Positions 24,893 through 34,068 of a DNA stretch of 41,293 nucleotides are shown here, one piece after another. The DNA is taken from NCBI GenBank assembly GCA_020630695.1, contig JAHDIS010000038.1:1-41293 (forward strand), read 5' to 3'. The notes below the pieces were generated by a model that saw nothing but the letters and a program-made list of their open reading frames with translations, was not told the DNA's origin and ran no database searches. How positions within the stretch are numbered: position 1 is the first letter of the stretch; each line of letters begins with the position of its first letter. The position numbers and the translations under genes are program-made. The stretch is from Paracoccaceae bacterium (GTDB lineage Bacteria > Pseudomonadota > Alphaproteobacteria > Rhodobacterales > Rhodobacteraceae).

Positions 24893-26107
24893 ATGTCGAC
24901 CATGACCGACCCACCGTCGGAGTCGTTTCGGCTTTCCCAGCTGATTAACGACACGCGGTACCGTTCCTACACCTTCCAATTCATAGCGCTGATCGCCCTT
25001 GTGGCCTTGATCGCCTTTCTGGGTGCGAACCTGATAAGCAACCTGGCCGCCGCCGGTTTGAATATCAGCTACGAATTTCTCGGAGAGCCTGCGGGCTATG
25101 ACATCAACCAACGTCTGATCGAATACAACAGCCAATCGTCACATTGGCGTGCTGCGGTCGTCGGCGTTCTGAACACATTGCTTGTTGCAGTCGTCGGATG
25201 TTTCCTGGCCACTGTGATCGGTGTGGCGGTTGGTGTCCTGCGACTGTCCAACAACTGGCTGATCCGCAAGATCATGGCCGTCTACGTCGAAATCTTCCGC
25301 AACGTGCCGGTTTTGATCTGGATCCTGATCATTATGGCCGTGTTCATTGCGATCCTTCCTCAGCCAAGAGATTTCCGCGGAGAAGACGCTGAGGCTTCGA
25401 TGCTGCTGGGCTCTTTTGCCTTTACCGGACGTGGGTTCTATTTTCCCAAGCCGGTCATGGGGCCGGGTTCCGGCATCGTGGTAGCAGTCTTCCTCGCGTC
25501 GATTGCCGGTATCTTCTATTTGCGGAGCTACGCCAAGAAGGCGCTGTTTGATCGTGGTCAGATGATCCCGACGCTCTGGCCTTCGGTTGGTCTATTCTTT
25601 GTTCCGGTTATCCTGGCATTTTTTGTCATGGGTCAGCCGATCACGCTGGAGTACCCTGAACTCAAGGGCTTTAACTTCAAGGGGGGCATTTTCGCCCGGA
25701 ACTCTCTGATTGCTCTGACCTTTGCCTTGGCGATCTACACAGCGGCCTTCATCGCGGAAAACGTGCGTGCCGGTATTCTCGCCGTGTCGAAAGGCCAGAC
25801 CGAAGCGGCCGCTTCGCTAGGTCTTCGCCCGGGCCGGATCATGAACCTTGTGGTTCTGCCTCAGGCGCTACGGGTGATCATCCCGCCGCTGATCTCGCAG
25901 TATCTGAACCTGACCAAGAACAGCTCGTTGGCGATTGCCGTGGGTTACATGGATCTGACAGGTACGCTGGGCGGCATCACGCTGAACCAGACAGGCCGTG
26001 CGATTGAATGCGTTTTGCTTCTGATGCTGTTCTATCTGACGATCAGCTTGTCGATCTCGGCGATCATGAACGTCTACAACAACGCCGTTAAGCTGAAGGA
26101 GCGCTGA
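24893..26107 (+). CDS. aapQ: General L-amino acid ABC transporter, permease AapQ
   Basis: 404-residue inner-membrane permease. An N-terminal helix (residues 25-50) and a large insertion (about 150-260) precede the HisM-type permease core. The EAA-like loop is visible (GQTEAAASLGLRPGRIMNLVVLPQALRVIIPPLISQYLNL). The length is typical for AapQ/BztB, which is longer than simple HisQ proteins. Start at 24893 after AGGGATAATCAC. aapM begins one base after its stop. Confidence 0.94.
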   Translation: MSTMTDPPSESFRLSQLINDTRYRSYTFQFIALIALVALIAFLGANLISNLAAAGLNISYEFLGEPAGYDINQRLIEYNSQSSHWRAAVVGVLNTLLVAVVGCFLATVIGVAVGVLRLSNNWLIRKIMAVYVEIFRNVPVLIWILIIMAVFIAILPQPRDFRGEDAEASMLLGSFAFTGRGFYFPKPVMGPGSGIVVAVFLASIAGIFYLRSYAKKALFDRGQMIPTLWPSVGLFFVPVILAFFVMGQPITLEYPELKGFNFKGGIFARNSLIALTFALAIYTAAFIAENVRAGILAVSKGQTEAAASLGLRPGRIMNLVVLPQALRVIIPPLISQYLNLTKNSSLAIAVGYMDLTGTLGGITLNQTGRAIECVLLLMLFYLTISLSISAIMNVYNNAVKLKER

Positions 26108-26108
26108 T

Positions 26109-27404
26109 ATGTCTGATAAACAGCAATCCGTCGCTTTCTTTCGCGAGACAATGTTGCCCGAGCAAGCGCCTCCGGCAACCCAGCGCGGTATCGTCAAATG
26201 GCTGCGCGAGAACCTGTTCTCGGGGCCGATCAATTCGATCATGACGCTGATCGCAATCTACTTCATCTACAAGATCGTGTCTGGTGCATGGCCTTGGTTC
26301 ATGAACGGTGTCTGGACGACATCGTCCCTGGCCGAATGCCGTGAAGTCCTGCAGGGTTCAACGGGTGCGTGCTTCTCGGTTCTGACCGAACGCTGGAACC
26401 AGTTGCTCTTTGGCTTCAAGTACCCCGAAGATCAATATTGGCGTTTGCTTCTGGCGATGGTGCTATTGCTTGTTGCAGTTGCGCCTGTGCTCTTTGCCAA
26501 GGTTTTCCCACGCAAGATGCTGATCTTTACCGGCCTGTATCCCTTTATCGCTTTCTGGCTGATCTGGGGCGGCACGATCCTGACACCCATCGTGGCTCTG
26601 CTTGGCTTTGTTGTGGGCTACCTTGCCTTCAAGAAGTTTGAACATCAGAGCTTTGCCATGGGCATGCTGGCCTTTGTGGTCGGCGCTGCGGTGACATGGA
26701 TCATTGGAGGCTACCTGACCGAAGCGATGTCCGGGTTCATTGCCCTGCAAGAGATCCCAAGCCGGGATCTGGGCGGTTTTGTCCTGAACATTATCCTAGG
26801 TACGGTCTGTGTGTCGCTGTCCCTGCCGATAGGTATCCTGCTGGCGCTTGGCCGTCAGTCGTCGATGCCGATTATCAAGTGGATCTGCGTTGTCTTCATC
26901 GAGTTCATCCGCGGTGTGCCGCTGATCACGCTGCTGTTCGTGGCTAACGTGGTTCTGGCTTACTTCCTGCCACCGGGCACCAACTTTGACCTTGTGCTGC
27001 GGGTGATCATCATGATCACGATGTTCAGCTCAGCCTATATTGCCGAGGTGATCCGCGGTGGTCTGGCGGCTTTGCCGCGCGGCCAGTACGAGGCAGCAGA
27101 CAGTCTGGGCCTGGACTATGCGCAGGCAACGCGCCTGATCATCATGCCGCAAGCGCTCAAGATTTCGATCCCAGGAATCGTGAACGTGGCAGTGGGCCTG
27201 TTCAAGGACACCACTCTGGTTTCGGTTATCTCGATGTTTGATCTCGTGGGTATGATCCGCGGACCGATCCTCGCTTCGACCGAATGGAACGGCGTTTACT
27301 GGGAACTGTGGGGCTTTGCCGTCCTTCTGTTCTTCGTCGTCTGCTATGGCATTTCTCAATACTCACAGTGGCTCGAGCGTCAGCTTGCCACCGATCATCG
27401 ATAA
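26109..27404 (+). CDS. aapM: General L-amino acid ABC transporter, permease AapM
   Basis: 431-residue inner-membrane permease, partner of AapQ. Several extra helices at the N-terminal half (residues 40-230) precede the conserved core. The EAA loop reads GQYEAADSLGLDYAQATRLIIMPQALKISIPGI, which should contact the ATPase AapP. It is closely spaced on both sides (one base after aapQ, 14 bases before aapP), so the three are one operon. Confidence 0.94.
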   Translation: MSDKQQSVAFFRETMLPEQAPPATQRGIVKWLRENLFSGPINSIMTLIAIYFIYKIVSGAWPWFMNGVWTTSSLAECREVLQGSTGACFSVLTERWNQLLFGFKYPEDQYWRLLLAMVLLLVAVAPVLFAKVFPRKMLIFTGLYPFIAFWLIWGGTILTPIVALLGFVVGYLAFKKFEHQSFAMGMLAFVVGAAVTWIIGGYLTEAMSGFIALQEIPSRDLGGFVLNIILGTVCVSLSLPIGILLALGRQSSMPIIKWICVVFIEFIRGVPLITLLFVANVVLAYFLPPGTNFDLVLRVIIMITMFSSAYIAEVIRGGLAALPRGQYEAADSLGLDYAQATRLIIMPQALKISIPGIVNVAVGLFKDTTLVSVISMFDLVGMIRGPILASTEWNGVYWELWGFAVLLFFVVCYGISQYSQWLERQLATDHR

Positions 27405-27418
27405 GGGAGGGCTAATTC

Positions 27419-28186
27419 ATGTCTGAAGCCGCTCAAATGACAGTCTCGGATGAAGTTGCCATCCAGATTGAGAACATGAACAAATGGTACGGAACCTTTC
27501 ACGTGCTGCGGGACATCGATCTGACGGTTTACCGAGGTGAACGGATCGTTATTGCGGGCCCATCCGGGTCGGGCAAATCAACGCTGATCCGCTGCATCAA
27601 CGCACTGGAAGAACACCAAAAGGGTAAAATCACCGTGGACGGCACTGTGCTGTCCTCGGACATCAAGAACATCGACAAGATCCGGTCTGAGGTCGGCATG
27701 TGCTTTCAGCACTTCAACCTCTTCCCGCATCTGACGATCCTTGAGAACTGTACCCTCGCCCCAATCTGGGTTCGTAAGACGCCCAAGAAAGAGGCCGAGG
27801 AAATCGCGATGCATTTCCTCGAAAAGGTCAAGATTCCGGATCAGGCGAACAAGTACCCCGGTCAGCTGTCCGGTGGTCAGCAGCAGCGTGTGGCGATTGC
27901 CCGTTCGCTTTGCATGCGTCCGCGCATCATGCTGTTCGACGAACCGACTTCGGCGCTTGATCCCGAGATGATCAAGGAAGTTCTGGATACGATGGTGGAA
28001 CTGGCCGAAGAAGGCATGACCATGCTGTGCGTTACGCACGAAATGGGTTTTGCCCGTCAGGTGGCCAACCGCGTGATCTTTATGGATGCGGGCCAGATCG
28101 TGGAACAGAACGAACCGGAAGAGTTCTTCAACAACCCGCAAAACGAGCGGACCAAGTTGTTCCTGAGCCAGATTCTTGGGCACTGA
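27419..28186 (+). CDS. aapP: General L-amino acid ABC transporter, ATPase AapP
   Basis: 255-residue ABC ATPase driving the AapJQM importer at the inner face of the membrane. Walker [10 protein letters not shown] (47-55), Q-loop [11 protein letters not shown], signature LSGGQQQR (150-157), Walker [12 protein letters not shown] (Asp174, Glu175) and H-loop VTHEMGFA are complete. The start follows AAGGGAGGGCTAATTC. It is followed by a palindromic terminator. Confidence 0.96.
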   Translation: MSEAAQMTVSDEVAIQIENMNKWYGTFHVLRDIDLTVYRGERIVIAGPSGSGKSTLIRCINALEEHQKGKITVDGTVLSSDIKNIDKIRSEVGMCFQHFNLFPHLTILENCTLAPIWVRKTPKKEAEEIAMHFLEKVKIPDQANKYPGQLSGGQQQRVAIARSLCMRPRIMLFDEPTSALDPEMIKEVLDTMVELAEEGMTMLCVTHEMGFARQVANRVIFMDAGQIVEQNEPEEFFNNPQNERTKLFLSQILGH

Positions 28187-28210
28187 TCCCAATACTAAAC
28201 ACCGAAATGG

Positions 28211-28240
28211 AAAGCGGCGCCGAATTCGGCGCCGCTTTTT
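28211..28240 (+). terminator. Palindromic terminator after aapP, probably bidirectional
   Basis: AAAGCGGCGCCG (28211-28222) and CGGCGCCGCTTT (28227-28238) form a 12-bp stem with an AATT loop, and TTTTT follows on the plus strand. The whole 28 bases are self-complementary. It lies between aapP and the convergent small secreted-protein gene, six bases past the latter's stop, so it can serve both. Confidence 0.93.
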
Positions 28241-28246
28241 CTTGTT

Positions 28247-28489
28247 CTATTCGAAGCCCATGCCGTTGTATTTGGCTACCAGCTTTTTGTAGTTATTGCT
28301 GCCGCCGGGGCCCTTTTCGACCAGTCCCCATTTGCCATTGGGTTCTTTGCCGCGAACGCGGCACCCACTGCCCGTGCATTTGATATGCAGCTGGAAACCG
28401 TCAGCGCGTGAAAATTTGCCTTCCCCGGCCATGGCCGGGCTTGCAAATGCCAAAAGGGCGATGGCGCCCAAGGTTGAAATCATCCTCAA
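28247..28489 (-). CDS. Small secreted protein of unknown function
   Basis: 80 residues if translation starts at TTG 28489, chosen because GGAGGG lies seven bases upstream. An ATG at 28483 (13 bases from that site) and one at 28504 are alternatives. The signal peptide MISTLGAIALLAFASPAMA leads to a short basic mature protein of about 57 residues with two cysteines in KCTGSGC, which could form a disulfide in the periplasm. The rest (KWGLVEKGPGGSNNYKKLVAKYNGMGF) is not a family I recognise. It converges with aapP and shares its terminator. Confidence 0.75.
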   Translation of the reverse strand: MRMISTLGAIALLAFASPAMAGEGKFSRADGFQLHIKCTGSGCRVRGKEPNGKWGLVEKGPGGSNNYKKLVAKYNGMGFE

Positions 28490-28575
28490 AGAGTGTCCCT
28501 CCAATCAAAAAACTCGCTTTTAACGCGATCAGTTTGGCGGCAACGCCTCAAGTTTGGCAAGACAAAGCTGAATGT

Positions 28576-29061
28576 TCAGGTCAATTCGCGGGGGACGATA
28601 AAATCAAGAACCCGGCCTGTTCCCGGTCGAATGTCTGACCAAGCGGCAACGTCAAATTCCACAACCAGTGTTGCGCAGGTTGGGTAGTCGGAAAACCGGG
28701 GGTGATCTGGCGTCTGGTTGACAAGACTGTGGGCCAGCTCGGCGATTCCGGGATTGTGCCCGATCATCAAGACCGTATCGGCCGTCGCCTCAAACAAGGC
28801 GTCTAGCATAACCTCGGGTTCTGCCAGATACAGATCGTCGAGAAATCGGACCGTGGCATCACTGCCCAGCAGTGACCAGGTTTCGCGGGTTCGTTCGGCC
28901 GAAGAAACCAGCGCCTCTTGAGGATGGTGATTACGGGTAGCCAGCCACTCGGCTACCGCTGGCACACTTTTGCGCCCTCGCTTGTTCAGGGGACGATCCC
29001 TGTCAGACCGGTCAAAAGCCCAATCCGATTTCGCATGACGCATGAGAACGAGCCGTTTCAT
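28576..29061 (-). CDS. SixA-like histidine phosphatase
   Basis: 161 residues from the ATG at 29061 (MKRLVLMRHAKSDW). The RHA catalytic motif (phosphorylated His9), the second histidine in MIGHNPGI and the conserved RDRPLNKRGRKSVPAVAEWL match the SixA branch of the phosphoglycerate-mutase-like superfamily. E. coli SixA dephosphorylates phosphohistidine on PTS proteins. That substrate is not shown here. It begins five bases after the ferredoxin-like gene stop, so they are likely co-transcribed. Confidence 0.9.
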   Translation of the reverse strand: MKRLVLMRHAKSDWAFDRSDRDRPLNKRGRKSVPAVAEWLATRNHHPQEALVSSAERTRETWSLLGSDATVRFLDDLYLAEPEVMLDALFEATADTVLMIGHNPGIAELAHSLVNQTPDHPRFSDYPTCATLVVEFDVAAWSDIRPGTGRVLDFIVPRELT

Positions 29062-29066
29062 GGTCG

Positions 29067-29720
29067 TCACTCTCCCAGAAAGGCGGACATATGGAAAGCG
29101 GACTGTTCTGCCCTTCGGCCGAATTGCTGCGACACGGGACATGCGCGCCGGACAAGACAGCCATTCTTACAGTCCTGCCCCTGCGGGCTGCGCATATACG
29201 CTTGGCACTTGGGGACATCATAGGGCTGTCCGGGTGCGAGAGCGCCCACAGGACAGGCGGTTTCGCAGGGCTTGGTCTCGCAGCTCAGACAGGGTTTGGG
29301 CGGGGTCTGAGGCAAGGCCACCGGGTAAGGTAATACAACTGCGCCACGGAAGCTGATGAACAGGCCAGCCGTGTCGTGAACCAGCAAGCCTGTCGGCGAA
29401 GGATGCGCCCGGCTGGTGGCCTCGGCCCAACGAATGAATGGTGCATAGGGCGGCCCGTCATAGGGGAAGACGGCGTCTCCGCCCCAGTGGTTGGCAAGTG
29501 CGCCAATAACCCGTTTGGACCAGCGATCCAGCGGATGAGGCTCCCCATCCGTGTATTCACCAGACCCTTTGAAAACCTCCCAGAATGCGGGTTCATCTGG
29601 GCCGATCATGAGAACACAGGCAGCCCCTTCTGGCGCGGCATCAGCCGGCGTGGGGGCAAACCCGCCGTGGATCACCAGCGCCTGTGCAGCCGCATCGCGG
29701 GTCAGTTCATCCAGCGTCAT
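29067..29720 (-). CDS. Ferredoxin-like 4Fe-4S protein of unknown function
   Basis: 217 residues. A C-terminal double iron-sulfur region is clear: Cys144, Cys147, Cys152 and Cys156 ([18 protein letters not shown]), then Cys172, Cys184, Cys188 and Cys194 ([13 protein letters not shown]). This would hold two [4Fe-4S] clusters, somewhat like the C-terminal part of QueG-type reductases, but the N-terminal 140 residues (with [30 protein letters not shown]) are not QueG that I recognise. No signal peptide, so it is cytoplasmic. It overlaps the argB stop by four bases. The function is unknown. Confidence 0.85.
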   Translation of the reverse strand: MTLDELTRDAAAQALVIHGGFAPTPADAAPEGAACVLMIGPDEPAFWEVFKGSGEYTDGEPHPLDRWSKRVIGALANHWGGDAVFPYDGPPYAPFIRWAEATSRAHPSPTGLLVHDTAGLFISFRGAVVLPYPVALPQTPPKPCLSCETKPCETACPVGALAPGQPYDVPKCQAYMRSPQGQDCKNGCLVRRACPVSQQFGRRAEQSAFHMSAFLGE

Positions 29721-30604
29721 TCTTCGCGGGGTGGAAGATTGGTTGCCCGGATCAGCGATCCTGAGCCATGAGCGGTAAAGAGTTCCAGCAAGCAGGCGTT
29801 GGGCACCCGTCCGTCAATGATGACCACGCCCCGAACGCCTTCGTAGATCGCCTTCAGCGCGGTTTCCGTCTTGGGGATCATGCCACCAGCGATAACGCCG
29901 TCTTGCGTCATGCGCACCACTTCCTCGGGGGTCAGTTCGGTCACAACTTCACCCTCGGCGTTCTTGACGCCCGAAACGTCGGTCAACAGCAGCAGGCGAT
30001 CAGCCCGAAGCGCACCAGCGATTGCGCCTGCAGCGGTGTCGCCGTTGACGTTGTAGGTTTCGTTTGCGCCGCGCCCTGTACCGACAGGAGCGACAACAGG
30101 GATAATACCAGCACCGAACAAATCATGCAGAACTTGCGTGTTGATCTGCGCCGGCTTGCCCACAAAGCCCAATTCCGGATCATCTGGCTCGCAGACCAAA
30201 AGAGCATCGTCTTTTCCGGACAAACCAACAGCCCGTCCGCCCTGATCCATGATCGCTTGAACGATGCGCTTGTTCACCAGACCGGTCAGCACCATTTCCA
30301 CCACCTCGACGGTGGCTTGGTCGGTGACACGTTTGCCGCGCACAAATTCGCTTTTGATGTTCAGGCGGCCGAGCAGATCGTTGATCATTGGGCCGCCGCC
30401 ATGCACCACCACAGGGTTAACCCCGACCTGGCGCATCAGCACGATGTCACGTGCGAATTCGGCCATGGCCGCATCGTCACCCATGGCGTTACCGCCAAAC
30501 TTCACGACAACCACAGCGCCGGAATAACGCTGCATGAAGGGCAGGGCTTCGGAAAGTGTCCGGGCGGTCTCTAACCAGTTCTTGTTCATGTCTCGCTGTC
30601 TCAT
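29717..30604 (-). CDS. argB: N-acetylglutamate kinase
   Basis: 295 residues from the ATG at 30604, preceded by GAGGATCCG. An internal ATG at 30589 ([16 protein letters not shown]) is an alternative. It phosphorylates N-acetylglutamate in arginine synthesis in the cytoplasm. Hallmarks are [40 protein letters not shown] and [12 protein letters not shown]. The N-terminal helix before the kinase core suggests the arginine-inhibited hexameric type. It lies downstream of engB by 48 nt. Confidence 0.96.
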   Translation of the reverse strand: MRQRDMNKNWLETARTLSEALPFMQRYSGAVVVVKFGGNAMGDDAAMAEFARDIVLMRQVGVNPVVVHGGGPMINDLLGRLNIKSEFVRGKRVTDQATVEVVEMVLTGLVNKRIVQAIMDQGGRAVGLSGKDDALLVCEPDDPELGFVGKPAQINTQVLHDLFGAGIIPVVAPVGTGRGANETYNVNGDTAAGAIAGALRADRLLLLTDVSGVKNAEGEVVTELTPEEVVRMTQDGVIAGGMIPKTETALKAIYEGVRGVVIIDGRVPNACLLELFTAHGSGSLIRATNLPPREE

Positions 30605-30652
30605 CGGATCCTCGGGGCGGCGCGTTGCGTCACAATGGCGGTCGTACGGGGT

Positions 30653-31306
30653 CTAGTCCAGCCCGGCAATAATTGACCGCAACGTGGCGATGCCATCCCC
30701 TTTTTCACTGCTGGTGAGGACCAGCTCGGGGAAGGCTGCCGGATGTTTCGACAATTTCTCGCGGACCTGCGCGAGAACTTTGTCCATATCTTTCGCTTTG
30801 ACCTTGTCGGCTTTCGTCAGAACCGCCTGAAAGGTCACGGCCGAGGTGTCCAGCAGTTTCATGATCTCTTCATCTACCGACTTGATCCCGTGCCGCGCAT
30901 CGATCAGGACAAAGGCCCGCCGAAGCGATACGCGACCAGCCAGATAGCGTTTGAGAAGCGCCTGCCACTTTTCGACAACCGAAACAGGAGCATTGGCAAA
31001 ACCATAGCCGGGCAAGTCCACGAGATAATGGCTTTGGCCCAATGTGAAAAAGTTGATTTCCTGTGTCCGCCCCGGCGTGTTCGAGGCCCGAGCAAGTCCC
31101 TTGCGGCCTGTCAGCGCGTTGATCAAACTTGATTTGCCCACGTTTGAACGCCCGGCAAAGCAGACTTCAACGCGGTCCGCATCCGGCAGGCCATCCATAG
31201 CGACCACGCCCTTGAGAAAATCGACCTCACCCACAAAAAGCTTGCGGGCCTGCTCTGTTGTCGCCTCGTCCGCGTCTTCGGATAGAGGAAAAGATAGCTG
31301 TGTCAT
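30653..31306 (-). CDS. engB: Ribosome biogenesis GTPase EngB (YihA/YsxC)
   Basis: 217 residues. It has G1 GRSNVGKSS (52-60), the G2 region NTPGRTQEINFF, G3 DLPGYGFA and G4 TKADKV, all typical of YihA/YsxC, a cytoplasmic GTPase needed for 50S maturation. It overlaps the MOSC gene by four bases. Its position in a yidC-linked operon ties ribosome assembly to membrane insertion. Confidence 0.97.
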   Translation of the reverse strand: MTQLSFPLSEDADEATTEQARKLFVGEVDFLKGVVAMDGLPDADRVEVCFAGRSNVGKSSLINALTGRKGLARASNTPGRTQEINFFTLGQSHYLVDLPGYGFANAPVSVVEKWQALLKRYLAGRVSLRRAFVLIDARHGIKSVDEEIMKLLDTSAVTFQAVLTKADKVKAKDMDKVLAQVREKLSKHPAAFPELVLTSSEKGDGIATLRSIIAGLD

Positions 31307-32043
31307 GCCATCACCAATGTGTCGCCCAATGCGATCGTGCCGTCTGTGACCACGCGCAACCCGACTGTAAAGTCAGTGTGCCCATAGTGTTCCAGAATGG
31401 ACAGCAGATCCGCATCGCGGCGTCCGGTTTCAGGGTTCGCTGCGGTCGCTTCGCAACGGTCTATACGTTTGTAGGCTTCCAGCTCGGCGGTGCCCAGCCT
31501 GAAGCGTTGGCCAACCAGATCGAACTCTTCCCAAGGGGCGAGGCCATCAACCCAGATGTTGCAACGCCATCTATGTATGGACAAAGAGCGGCCCGCCCGC
31601 GCCTCGACGATGCGATGTGATTTGGTGCTGCCAAGTGTCAAAGACGGATCTGAGGTGTCTGTCATCCCGCGGCCGCGCGGCGCGCGCACGATCCGCTTTG
31701 GCGCGGCGCGCCCTTCTGCAATCAGGGGGCTCAGCCATTCGATCAGCGCTGCTTCGTCCCGATCAGGGTTCACGGAAATGGAAGGGCGGTTGGGGTGCGT
31801 CAGGTGCAAAAGATCACCTTCCGTGCGGGCCTCGACAGCCATCAGCAGCGGCGAAGATGCTGCCCGCACGAAACCGACACAGCGGCTCCATTCGAGATCG
31901 TTTGCTTTGGATGCTTCATGCGCGACCGCCCAAATACGATCACCGGGCATTGTCTGCCCGGCGATCAGTTTGACGTTGTCCACGCTCTCTCGTCCGACTG
32001 CTTTGATTGGGTGCCGCCAGAGAGAGGTGACAGTTACGGTCAT
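31303..32043 (-). CDS. MOSC-domain protein
   Basis: 246 residues. An N-terminal MOSC_N beta-barrel-like part (LWRHPIKAVGRESVDNVKLIAGQTMPGDR) precedes a MOSC domain with the conserved cysteine (Cys197, in RIDRCEAT, followed by NPETGRRD). MOSC proteins (molybdenum-cofactor sulfurase C-terminal) are thought to carry sulfur or to reduce N-hydroxylated compounds like mARC/YcbX. Which applies here is unknown. It lies between yidC and engB with 4-nt overlaps on each side. Confidence 0.92.
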   Translation of the reverse strand: MTVTVTSLWRHPIKAVGRESVDNVKLIAGQTMPGDRIWAVAHEASKANDLEWSRCVGFVRAASSPLLMAVEARTEGDLLHLTHPNRPSISVNPDRDEAALIEWLSPLIAEGRAAPKRIVRAPRGRGMTDTSDPSLTLGSTKSHRIVEARAGRSLSIHRWRCNIWVDGLAPWEEFDLVGQRFRLGTAELEAYKRIDRCEATAANPETGRRDADLLSILEHYGHTDFTVGLRVVTDGTIALGDTLVMA

Positions 32044-33893
32044 TTCTTGCCTTTTGGCTTGGAGTCCTTGTTTGCCGGAGCCCCATCCTGAACAGACTTT
32101 TTAAAGCTGGATCTGATGTTCCCCAGAATGTCCGGGGTGTAGCCCTGGCTGCGCATAATCAGATATTGCTGCGAGAACGTAATGACGTTGTTCGCAATCC
32201 AGTAAACCACAAGACCACTGGCAAAGCCGCCCAGCATGAACATGAAGACCCAAGGCATCCAGGCAAAGATCATCTGCTGTGTTGGATCGGTTGGGGCCGG
32301 GTTCAGCTTTTGCTGAAGCCACATCGAAACACCCAGAAACAGCGGCAGAATACCGATAAAGATCAGCGCCATCAGGCTGCCCGGCTCGGGCGATGCCCAA
32401 GGCAGCAGACCGTAGAAGTTGAAGATCGAGGTCGGGTCTGGCGCACTGAGGTCCTGAAACGGGCCAAGCCATGGTGCGTGACGCAACTCCAACGTGACGA
32501 AAATCACCTTGTAGAGCGAGAAGAAGATCGGGATCTGCAAAAGAATGGGCAAACAGCCGGAGGCCGGATTGACCTTTTCCTTTTTGTACAGCGCCATCAT
32601 TTCCTGCTGCAATTTCTGGCGGTCGTCACCAGCGCGCTCTTTGATTTTCTCCATTTCCGGCTGAAGTTCTTTCATCTTGGCCATGGAGACATAGGATTTG
32701 AACGCAAGCGGCAGGAGGATGGCCTTGATCAGAAGGGTCAGGCCAATGATCGCCCAGCCCATGTTTCCAATCCATGCATTGAGATAGTGCAGCACGGCAA
32801 AGATCGGCTTTGTCAGGAAGAAGAACCAACCCCAGTCGATGCTGTCGAGGAACCGGTCAACACCGCCTTTTTCGATGGCACGGATGGTTTCCCATTCCTT
32901 GGCGCCCGCGAACAGCTGCGTGGTGACCTGCTGCGTTTCGCCCTGCGCCAGCTGCACCGTCGGCAAGACAGCCTCTGTCTGAAAAATGCCCCGACGGTCA
33001 TCATATTTTGCGACCTGCTTGAAGGCACTGCCCGGAGCAGGGATCAGGGTGGTCATCCAGTAGTGATCCGTAAAGCCGATCCAGCCATTTTCGGCAACCT
33101 GCGTCACCTCGGCGCGCGCGCCTTCGGATGGGACAACCGAGAAATCAGGCATGTCATCGTAGTCAATCTCGGCCAGCGTGCCGTCGGCCATGGCCACGAC
33201 GCCTTCGTGCAGAATGAAAAAGTTCTTCAGATCGGCCGGTTCGCCGTGACGGGCGATCACACCATATGGGGCAAGCGAAACAGTGCCGCCAGCGGTGTTC
33301 TCGACGCCTTGGGTTACCGAAAAGAGATAATCTTCGTCAATTTCGACCGTGCGGGTAAAGGTCAGGCCTGCGGGGCTTTCCCATGTCAGAACGACCGGGC
33401 TTCCGACACCCAGCGTTGCAGCGGCATCAGCGGTCCAAAGCGTATTCGCACCCGGAACATCATCCAGCGTCAGACCGGCACCCGGCGCCCAGCCGTAAAG
33501 TGCGTAGTAGGGCGTCTGGCTGCCGACGGGATCGAGGATTTGAACAATGTCTGAATCCTGGTCCACGGAAACGCGATAGTCCTTGAGGCGCAAATCGTCG
33601 ATCCGGCCACCGATGAGAGAGATCGACCCTTCCAGACGGTCCGTGTTGATGTCGACGCGCGGAGCATCAGCGATCTCTTCGGCGGCTTCTGCGGCGGTGC
33701 CTGTGGCGGCGCCCGGTGCTGCAGCGGGTCCGGTCGCGACAGCCTCGCCTGTTGCGGCATCGACCGCAACCGGGACTTCTGCGTTGGGATCAATGGCCTC
33801 GGGTTCCGGAGGTGGAAACAAGAGGAACCACACCAGAATGACAGCAAATGACAATGCCGTTGCGAGAAGCAGGTTCTTGTTCTGATCGTCCAT
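32040..33893 (-). CDS. yidC: Membrane protein insertase YidC
   Basis: 617 residues from the ATG at 33893 (MDDQNKNLLLATALSF), the family start. A TTG at 33935 would add an unlike extension. TM1 (6-28) is followed by an Ala/acidic linker, a large periplasmic domain and the C-terminal five-helix insertase core (NMGWAIIGLTLLIKAILLPLAFKSYVSMAKMKELQPEM, NPASGCLPILLQIPIFFSLYKV). The basic C-terminal tail may contact ribosomes. It works with SecYEG or alone. Confidence 0.97.
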   Translation of the reverse strand: MDDQNKNLLLATALSFAVILVWFLLFPPPEPEAIDPNAEVPVAVDAATGEAVATGPAAAPGAATGTAAEAAEEIADAPRVDINTDRLEGSISLIGGRIDDLRLKDYRVSVDQDSDIVQILDPVGSQTPYYALYGWAPGAGLTLDDVPGANTLWTADAAATLGVGSPVVLTWESPAGLTFTRTVEIDEDYLFSVTQGVENTAGGTVSLAPYGVIARHGEPADLKNFFILHEGVVAMADGTLAEIDYDDMPDFSVVPSEGARAEVTQVAENGWIGFTDHYWMTTLIPAPGSAFKQVAKYDDRRGIFQTEAVLPTVQLAQGETQQVTTQLFAGAKEWETIRAIEKGGVDRFLDSIDWGWFFFLTKPIFAVLHYLNAWIGNMGWAIIGLTLLIKAILLPLAFKSYVSMAKMKELQPEMEKIKERAGDDRQKLQQEMMALYKKEKVNPASGCLPILLQIPIFFSLYKVIFVTLELRHAPWLGPFQDLSAPDPTSIFNFYGLLPWASPEPGSLMALIFIGILPLFLGVSMWLQQKLNPAPTDPTQQMIFAWMPWVFMFMLGGFASGLVVYWIANNVITFSQQYLIMRSQGYTPDILGNIRSSFKKSVQDGAPANKDSKPKGKK

Positions 33894-33929
33894 GGGGGCG
33901 TCGCTTTTTCCTTTGGAAGACTCCGCAGG

Positions 33930-33958
33930 GTTCAAACGTCCTGAGGACCAAAGGTCAA
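33930..33958 (-). promoter_or_regulatory. Possible yidC promoter with an internal palindrome
   Basis: On the minus strand, TTGACC (33958-33953), a 17-nt spacer and TTGAAC (33935-33930). The spacer holds the inverted repeat GTCCT-G-AGGAC (plus-strand 33938-33948), a layout compatible with an operator. The -10 is weak, so the call is tentative. It lies in the 175-nt space between the EAL gene and yidC. Confidence 0.3.
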
Positions 33959-34068
33959 GCGGATTCGGGCAATTCGGGCCTATGTGCGGGTTTGTGGAGC
34001 AGCTGTTTGCCCGTTGGTGCCGCCCGCGGGGAGATCCTTTGCGATACGGGCTGCAACGCTTTGGTGCG

